The notes under the pieces were generated by a model. It was given only the letters and a program-made list of their open reading frames with translations. It did no database searches and was not told the origin of the DNA. A DNA stretch of 10,744 nucleotides from Actinocrinis sp046724665 (GTDB lineage Bacteria > Actinomycetota > Actinomycetes > Streptomycetales > Catenulisporaceae): NCBI GenBank assembly GCA_046724665.1, contig JBKOWZ010000113.1, forward strand, positions 1-10,744. Reading direction: 5' to 3'. Position 1 is the first letter of the stretch. Each line of letters begins with the position of its first letter. This document shows positions 6,426 through 10,744 of this stretch, piece by piece. A program made the position numbers and the translations under genes.

Positions 6426-7438
6426 GGGTTCGCTCCTTGCAGAGTGGACAGCCCGGCGCCGATGCCCTGGCGCCACAGTTCGTAGGGCGGCACGTCGCCG
6501 CCCGCGTTGTCGGCGGGGCGCGCCTCGGCGACGACCTTGGCCGCCTGCTCCGGCGTCACGCCGGCCAGGACCTTGGTCGCCAGCCTGGTGTGCTCCGTGG
6601 TCAGCCCGGTCTCCACCCGCGCGGTGGCCGCGAACGCGCAGCCCTGCGCCAGGTGTGCTCCGTGATCGCCGGCCCGCCGCAGCAGCGTCCACAGCTCGTC
6701 CTCGTCGGCGCTGCCGGCGTAGGTCGCGGCCAGTCCGGTGCCGGCGAACAGGTCGGCGTGCCGGGACTCGGGGAACTTCTCGATCAGGTCGGCGACCCGG
6801 TCGGGGTCGGCCCCGCCGACGAACCACATGGCCCGCCCGATGCCCTGGTCGAGCACACGGTCCGCGTACCAGCTCAGGTCCTTGGACGGCCAGGGGAAGT
6901 TCGGCTCGCGGTAGTGCTCGTGCACGTACTTGTCGGTCTTGAAGTACGCCTGGTGGAAGCCATAGCCGTCGAGGGCGAGCCACTTGATCACCGGATCGGT
7001 CATCGCGGCGTCCAGCGGCTTCCACCGGAAGCGCGGCAGCCGGGCCATCGCCCAGCCGACCCCGACGTAGGCCATGTACACGTGGCCGAACGGCTGGCCG
7101 CTCGCCTTCGCCGCGCGCAGCTGCTCCTCGAGGAAGCCGGCGACATGGCGGCTGCCGCCGAGGGGTAGTCCGTCGCGGATGCCGTACCCCATTCCGGCGC
7201 CCTCGTACGCGAAGCCCCAGTACTGCTTCGGGAGCCGCTGCTCGATGAGTTTCGCCGCCTCGGCCGGAGTGCTCGCCTCGGCGGCGCATGCGTATCCGAC
7301 CATAAACGTCCTGCCGGGCATTTCCAGCTTCTCGACGGCAGCGGGGTTCTTCACATGGAAGCCGCGTTTCTCGACACTGGTCGCCGACATGCTCGGTGTG
7401 ATCATTCGGCGCCTAAGCGCGCCCCAAGTACCCGCCAA
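6422..7438 (-). CDS. DUF1702-family protein
   Basis: A 338-residue protein recognised as DUF1702, a family best known from conserved uncharacterised genes (UnbL type) in enediyne and other actinomycete biosynthetic clusters; function unknown. Seen: the N-terminal block GALRRRMITPSMSATSVEKRGF (in parts, residues about 6-27), then YWGFAYEGAGMGYGIRDGL (74-92), the aromatic motif LALDGYGFHQAYF (154-166), and DQGIGRAMWFVGG (198-210). No signal peptide or membrane helix is apparent. The start is taken as TTG 7438, because GAGGAG lies 6 nt upstream and the protein then begins right at the conserved block; ATG 7468 is the alternative and adds ten Arg/Glu-rich residues. The stop overlaps the P450 start by four bases, so the pair should act together, for example as scaffold or cyclase-like partner plus oxidase (inference). 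No clear promoter is seen in the 207 bp upstream. Confidence 0.88.
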   Translation of the reverse strand: MAGTWGALRRRMITPSMSATSVEKRGFHVKNPAAVEKLEMPGRTFMVGYACAAEASTPAEAAKLIEQRLPKQYWGFAYEGAGMGYGIRDGLPLGGSRHVAGFLEEQLRAAKASGQPFGHVYMAYVGVGWAMARLPRFRWKPLDAAMTDPVIKWLALDGYGFHQAYFKTDKYVHEHYREPNFPWPSKDLSWYADRVLDQGIGRAMWFVGGADPDRVADLIEKFPESRHADLFAGTGLAATYAGSADEDELWTLLRRAGDHGAHLAQGCAFAATARVETGLTTEHTRLATKVLAGVTPEQAAKVVAEARPADNAGGDVPPYELWRQGIGAGLSTLQGANP

Positions 7439-7538
7439 CGTACTCTCCTCTCGCCGGCGTGCCCGCATGTAAGGCAGTCCAAATCGGATTCTGGCAGTGC
7501 GGTCCGATCGCGCCTACTTCGAGCGTGCCCATGACGTG

Positions 7539-7578
7539 CACCGGGGCGCACCCGCAGGTCGGCGGGCACGCCCCGGTG
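7539..7578. terminator. Two-tier hairpin, probable egt operon terminator
   Basis: Outer arms CACCGGGGCG (7539-7548) and CGCCCCGGTG (7569-7578) are perfect; inside them CCCGC (7551-7555) pairs with GCGGG (7562-7566). The stem is about 68 bp beyond the egtC-egtD stop. No T-tract follows on either strand, which is common for actinobacterial terminators but lowers certainty; it could equally be a leader structure for the DUF1702 transcript if that promoter lies upstream. Confidence 0.6.
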
Positions 7579-7579
7579 A

Positions 7580-7593
7580 ATCCTGATCAGGAT
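7580..7593. repeat. 14-bp perfect palindrome, operator-like
   Basis: ATCCTGATCAGGAT is self-complementary and directly abuts the hairpin at 7539-7578. It lies about 140 bp upstream of the DUF1702 start, in the only gap where that operon's promoter can be. It is a plausible operator, but no -10/-35 pair is evident beside it. Confidence 0.4.
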
Positions 7594-7620
7594 GTTGTTA
7601 TGCAGTTCGTTTCAATTACT

Positions 7621-7646
7621 GTGCCGATCGTATTCGTGCCGATCGT
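7621..7646. repeat. 11-bp direct repeat, 15-bp period
   Basis: GTGCCGATCGT occurs at 7621-7631 and again at 7636-7646; the second copy runs into the egtC-egtD stop codon (7648-7646 on minus). A partial third copy, TCCGATCG, is at 7503-7510. Two same-orientation copies at a 15-bp step could be a protein-binding site or the trace of a small tandem duplication at the gene's 3' end. Confidence 0.5.
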
Positions 7647-9454
7647 CACGCGGCCGGCGCGGCGAGCAGCAGGGCGAAGCCCCCCGCCGCGTCGGTCCAC
7701 CAGTCGCGCACCCGCAGCCCGGCCCTGGCCAGCTCGGCGATCAGCGTCTCGCGGCGGAACTTGGTCGAGATCTCGGTGAGCAGCTCCTCGCCGGGCTCGA
7801 ACTCGAGGGTGAGGTCGAGCCCGCGAACCTTGACGGTCTGCGCGGCGCGCGAGCGCAGCCACATCTCGATGCGTTGCTGCCCGGCGTTCCAGACCGCGTG
7901 GTGCGCGAAGGCGTCGAGGTCGAAGTCCGCGTCCAGTTCCCGGTTGAGCACCTGGAGCACGTTCTTGTTGAAGGCCGCCGTCACGCCCTGGCTGTCGTTG
8001 TATGCGCGCCAGAGCACGCCGGCGTCCTTGACCAGGTCCGCGCCGAGCAGGAACGAGTCGCGCTCGTCCATCCCCTTGCGCAGGCCGCTGAAGAAGTCGT
8101 GCCGCTGTTCGGGGCCGAGGTTGCCGATGGTGCTGCCGAGGAACGCGATCAGGCGCGGCCCGTCGCTCTCCGGCAGCGCGAGTTCGGCCTCGAAGTCGGT
8201 GACCGTGGCGGTGACGCGCAGCGCCGGGTAGTCCCGGCACAGCGCCTCGCCGGCCTCGCTGAGCGCTGACGCGCTGACGTCCAACGGCGCGTAGCGCGTC
8301 AGCGTTCCGGCCTCGGTGAGCGCGTCGAGCAGCAGGCGGGTCTTGCGCGAGGAGCCCGCGCCGAGCTCGACGAGGGTCTCGGCGCCGGTGGCCGCGGCGA
8401 TCTGTCCGGCGCGCTGGGTGAGGATCTCCTGCTCCGCGCGGGTGAGGTAGTACTCGGGTAGGCGGGTGATGTCCTCGAACAGCTCACTGCCGTACGCGTC
8501 GTAGAACCACTTCGGCGGCAGCGAGCGCGGCGCCGCGGTCAGGCCGTCGAGCACGTCCCTGCGCAGCTGGACGGTGAAGTAGTCCGACGGCAGCCTGTGT
8601 TCGAGGGTGAAACGCCGCTCGGCGGTGGACGTGTCGGGCGACGCGGCTGACGGACCGTCAGCCGCTGCGGCGGTAGGCGTGATGCTCGCTGTTTCGAGTG
8701 CGTTGACGGAGAGGCCGGAGACGTCGCCGTGCACGAGGCTGTGCTCGGGCACCTCCTGCCACTGACCGCTGTCGTCGTCCGGCTCGGACGCCACGACCAC
8801 GCTGCTCGGCGTGGTGCGGTACCAGAGCGTGTCGCCGTAACGCGTCGCCGTGACGTTGCGTCCGTCGGTCAGCAGGAGGTTGAGCCGGGCCGCCGGGCGC
8901 ACGCTCGCGACCAGCCGGACCACCGCCGCGAGGGCCTGCTGCGGCGTCTCGCCGCGCCGCAGCCGGACGCTGACCGCCGCCCACAGCAGCGCCGAGTCGC
9001 ACGGGGATTCCAGCCCCAGCAGGTCGATCGTGCCGAGGCCGAGATCCACCTCGTCGGGAAGCGACCGCCAGTCGCGCACGGCGCCGTTGTGGCTGAACAG
9101 CCACGGCCCCTCGCGGAACGGCGCGGCCGCGCACTCGTCCTGGCTGGTCCCGGTGGTCGCCGAGCGCACCGCGGCCAGCACCGCCGCGCTGCGCACGGCC
9201 CGGGACAGCTCGGTCAGGTTCGCGTCGGTCCAGATCGGCACCGAGCGCCGGTAGCGCGCCGGGCTGAGCGCTTCCTCGTCGGCGGCCGCGACGGCGGGGG
9301 CCGGATACCACCCGACGCCGAAGCCGTCCGCGTTGACGACTCCGTAGCGCTGGAGCCTCGGCGCCCACGACTGCTGATAGAGGCTGCGCGGGGGCTCGGT
9401 CAGCACCTCGGCGAGCGTCACCGGCTCGCCGAGGTAGACCAGGTGGCGGCACAT
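7646..9454 (-). CDS. egtC-egtD: EgtC-EgtD fusion: ergothioneine amidohydrolase plus histidine methyltransferase
   Basis: One open frame of 602 residues joins two enzymes usually encoded separately. Residues 1-about 255 are EgtC, an Ntn-type amidohydrolase that removes glutamate from gamma-glutamyl hercynylcysteine sulfoxide; the nucleophile is C2 of MCRHLVYLGEPV, with SHNGAVRDW (121-129). Residues about 257-278 are an Ala/Ser/Thr/Pro linker. Residues about 279-602 are EgtD, which trimethylates histidine to hercynine with SAM: WFYDAYGSELFEDIT (316-330), LPEYYLTRAE, SAM loop ELGAGSSRKT (363-372), FLGSTIGN (438-445), AYND (484-487) and EISTKF (561-566), carrying the substrate-binding Glu and Ser of EgtD. 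EgtC must lead, since its Cys has to become the N-terminus. ATG 9454 overlaps the egtB stop as TGATG, so translation is coupled. After V241 (GTG) no in-frame ATG or GTG is available for a separate egtD start until well inside the EgtD domain, so the fusion is real unless the sequence has an error. Confidence 0.95.
   Translation of the reverse strand: MCRHLVYLGEPVTLAEVLTEPPRSLYQQSWAPRLQRYGVVNADGFGVGWYPAPAVAAADEEALSPARYRRSVPIWTDANLTELSRAVRSAAVLAAVRSATTGTSQDECAAAPFREGPWLFSHNGAVRDWRSLPDEVDLGLGTIDLLGLESPCDSALLWAAVSVRLRRGETPQQALAAVVRLVASVRPAARLNLLLTDGRNVTATRYGDTLWYRTTPSSVVVASEPDDDSGQWQEVPEHSLVHGDVSGLSVNALETASITPTAAAADGPSAASPDTSTAERRFTLEHRLPSDYFTVQLRRDVLDGLTAAPRSLPPKWFYDAYGSELFEDITRLPEYYLTRAEQEILTQRAGQIAAATGAETLVELGAGSSRKTRLLLDALTEAGTLTRYAPLDVSASALSEAGEALCRDYPALRVTATVTDFEAELALPESDGPRLIAFLGSTIGNLGPEQRHDFFSGLRKGMDERDSFLLGADLVKDAGVLWRAYNDSQGVTAAFNKNVLQVLNRELDADFDLDAFAHHAVWNAGQQRIEMWLRSRAAQTVKVRGLDLTLEFEPGEELLTEISTKFRRETLIAELARAGLRVRDWWTDAAGGFALLLAAPAA
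8643..8665. repeat. Perfect 11-bp-arm palindrome inside the EgtC-EgtD linker
   Basis: Arms GCGGCTGACGG (8643-8653) and CCGTCAGCCGC (8655-8665) are exact reverse complements around a single base. They fall in codons 264-271, the middle of the low-complexity linker. It could be an internal regulatory site, an mRNA hairpin that slows ribosomes between the two domains, or a relic of the ancestral intergenic region. Confidence 0.7.
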
Positions 9455-10744
9455 CAACGGACTCCTTCGGCGTCGCGGGCGGTGCGGAAGCCGCAGAAGA
9501 TCTGCCGGCGGATCGGGTAGTCCCAGTTGCGGAACGTGCCGCGGCACGCCACCGGGTCCACGCCGAACGCCCCGCCGCGCAGCACCTTGTAGGCCGGGCC
9601 GAAGAAGACCTCCGAGTACTCCTTGTACGGGAACGCGGCGAACCCGGGGTACGACTGGAAGTCGCTCGCGGTCCACTCCCACACGTCGCCGATCAGCTGA
9701 TGCACGCCGAGCGGCGAAGCACCGTCCGGATACGCGCCGACCGGGGCGGGGCTCAGGTGCCGCTGCCCGAGATTCGCGTGGTGCGGCTGCGGATCCTCGT
9801 CGCCCCACGGGTAGCGGCGCGAGCGCTCGGAGGCCGCGTCGTGGCGCGCCGCCTTCTCCCACTCCGCCTCGGTCGGCAGCCGCCGGCCGGCCCAGCGCGC
9901 GTACGCGTCGGCTTCGTACCAGCACACGTGCATGACCGGCTCCTGCGGCGGCACGGGCTCGACCACGCCGAAGCGCCGCCGCAGCCAGCCGCCGCCGTCG
10001 CGCTGCCAGAACAGCGGCGCTTCGAGCCCAGCACTGCGGCGGTGCTCCCAGCCGTCCTCGGTCCACCAGCGCGGGTCCTGGTAGCCGCCCGCCTCGATGA
10101 ACCGCTGGTAGGCGGCATTGGTGACCGGGAAGGTGTCCAGCCAGAACGCCGGGACGTCCACGGCGTGCGCGGGCCGCTCGTTGTCCAGCGCCCACGGCTC
10201 GGTTGACGTGCCCATGACGAACGGGCCGCCCGGGATCAGCACCTCGCTCGGCAGCCGCGCGGGATCGACGACGGCCGCGGGCGCGGCGGGAGCGTCGAGC
10301 ACCGGCGCGCCGAGGCGCAGCTGGTGCGTGGCCAGCATGGTCTCGTCGTGCTGCACCTCGTGCTGCGCGGTCATACCGAACACGAAGGCGTCCGCCACGA
10401 GGGCCGCGTGGTAGCCGGGACCGTCCGTCCTCGCGCGGTCGGCAGCCGCCACCGGGTTGTCGATCGCCGCGCCGTCCAGCACCTCGAGCGTCTGCTCGCG
10501 CACCTCGGCGATGTACACGCGGGCCTGGTCGGGGGAGAGCAGCGGAAGGGCGGGGCGGTTCGCCCGGGGGTGCTGGAAGGCGTCGTACATCGAGTCGATG
10601 TCCGGCCGCAGCCCGGGACGGCGGCCGGCCTCCCGCACCAGCCAGATCTCCTCCTGGTTGCCGACATGCGCCAGATCCCACACCAGCGGGGACATCAGCG
10701 GGGAGTGCTGGGCCTTCAGGTCGTGCTCGTCCACGGCGCCGGTC
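9454..10744 (-). CDS. egtB: EgtB, ergothioneine sulfoxide synthase (5' end outside window)
   Basis: A non-heme iron enzyme that couples gamma-glutamylcysteine (or cysteine) to hercynine with O2, forming the C-S bond and sulfoxide of ergothioneine. About 430 residues are visible and the frame runs off the window edge; family comparison suggests only a few dozen N-terminal residues are missing. A GTG at 10734 is in frame but is unlikely to be the start, since the conserved HSPLMSPLVWDLAHVGN block begins only nine residues later. Counting from that codon: iron ligands H23 (DLAHVGN) and H125/H129 in HEVQHDE (125-131) form the DinB-like site. The C-terminal part, from about 165, is the formylglycine-generating-enzyme/sulfatase-modifying fold: IPGGPFVMGT, RLPTEAEWEKAAR, IGDVWEWTASDF, VLRGGAF and FCGFRTAR. 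The stop overlaps the ATG of the egtC-egtD fusion (TGATG). egtA is expected upstream on the minus strand, beyond the window. Confidence 0.97.
   Translation of the reverse strand, partial: TGAVDEHDLKAQHSPLMSPLVWDLAHVGNQEEIWLVREAGRRPGLRPDIDSMYDAFQHPRANRPALPLLSPDQARVYIAEVREQTLEVLDGAAIDNPVAAADRARTDGPGYHAALVADAFVFGMTAQHEVQHDETMLATHQLRLGAPVLDAPAAPAAVVDPARLPSEVLIPGGPFVMGTSTEPWALDNERPAHAVDVPAFWLDTFPVTNAAYQRFIEAGGYQDPRWWTEDGWEHRRSAGLEAPLFWQRDGGGWLRRRFGVVEPVPPQEPVMHVCWYEADAYARWAGRRLPTEAEWEKAARHDAASERSRRYPWGDEDPQPHHANLGQRHLSPAPVGAYPDGASPLGVHQLIGDVWEWTASDFQSYPGFAAFPYKEYSEVFFGPAYKVLRGGAFGVDPVACRGTFRNWDYPIRRQIFCGFRTARDAEGVR

Noticed and set aside
4848..6485. 545-codon open frame on the plus strand, antisense to the P450 gene
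   Set aside because: It mirrors the P450 coding strand, its composition is that of a GC-rich shadow (Val/Arg/Ala/Gly/His runs), and it has no recognisable domain; the minus-strand P450 has every catalytic motif.
6426..7289. Long in-frame N-terminal extension of the P450
   Set aside because: It is Arg/Pro/Ala-rich and lies over the DUF1702 gene in another frame. The GTG at 6425 has a good AAGGAG and starts the normal P450 length.
9455..10681. 409-residue in-frame extension upstream of the EgtC-EgtD protein
   Set aside because: It is the out-of-frame shadow of egtB; EgtC requires Cys at position 2, which fixes the start at 9454.
1..10744. CRISPR arrays, tRNA or rRNA genes, insertion sequences, phage attachment sites
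   Set aside because: No regularly spaced repeats, cloverleaf-like genes, transposase motifs or terminal inverted repeats with target duplications were seen.

Overview
The window is very GC-rich with strong G/C bias at third codon positions, GTG and TTG starts, and GGAG-type ribosome binding sites. It also carries ergothioneine genes and a mycothiol-type DinB-fold enzyme. Together these point to a high-GC actinomycete; the genus cannot be fixed from the sequence alone.

Layout. (1) 28-1636, plus strand: a TetR-family regulator and a maleylpyruvate-isomerase-family (MDMPI/DinB) protein, 214 bp apart. (2) 1637-2593: a 957-bp stretch with no convincing gene, less GC-rich than its flanks and holding several palindromes; it leads into (3) 2594-3349, plus strand, an AraC-type regulator with its DNA-binding domain at the N-terminus and an unusual beta-rich C-terminal half. 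(4) A 13-bp-stem bidirectional terminator separates it from the convergent carotenoid oxygenase gene (3447-4799, minus), whose promoter region holds a 34-bp near-perfect palindrome centred on an AT-rich -10-like core. (5) 5049-7438, minus: a two-gene operon, DUF1702 protein then cytochrome P450, overlapping by GTGA and closed by a strong hairpin terminator. (6) 7646-10744, minus: the ergothioneine genes egtB (5' end cut by the window edge) and, overlapping it by one base, one gene that fuses EgtC to EgtD.

Working model. The egt genes make the thiol-histidine antioxidant ergothioneine: EgtD trimethylates histidine, EgtB adds gamma-glutamylcysteine through a sulfoxide bond, EgtC removes glutamate. 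No egtE (C-S lyase) lies downstream of the fusion. The DUF1702-P450 pair, the carotenoid oxygenase and the AraC-type regulator look like a compact oxidative biosynthetic locus, possibly terpenoid or apocarotenoid; no cyclase, polyketide synthase or prenyltransferase is visible, so the substrate is unknown. The points most worth a second look are the EgtC-EgtD fusion with a perfect DNA palindrome in its linker, the DUF1702/P450/carotenoid oxygenase group, the AraC-type regulator's architecture, and the 34-bp palindrome.
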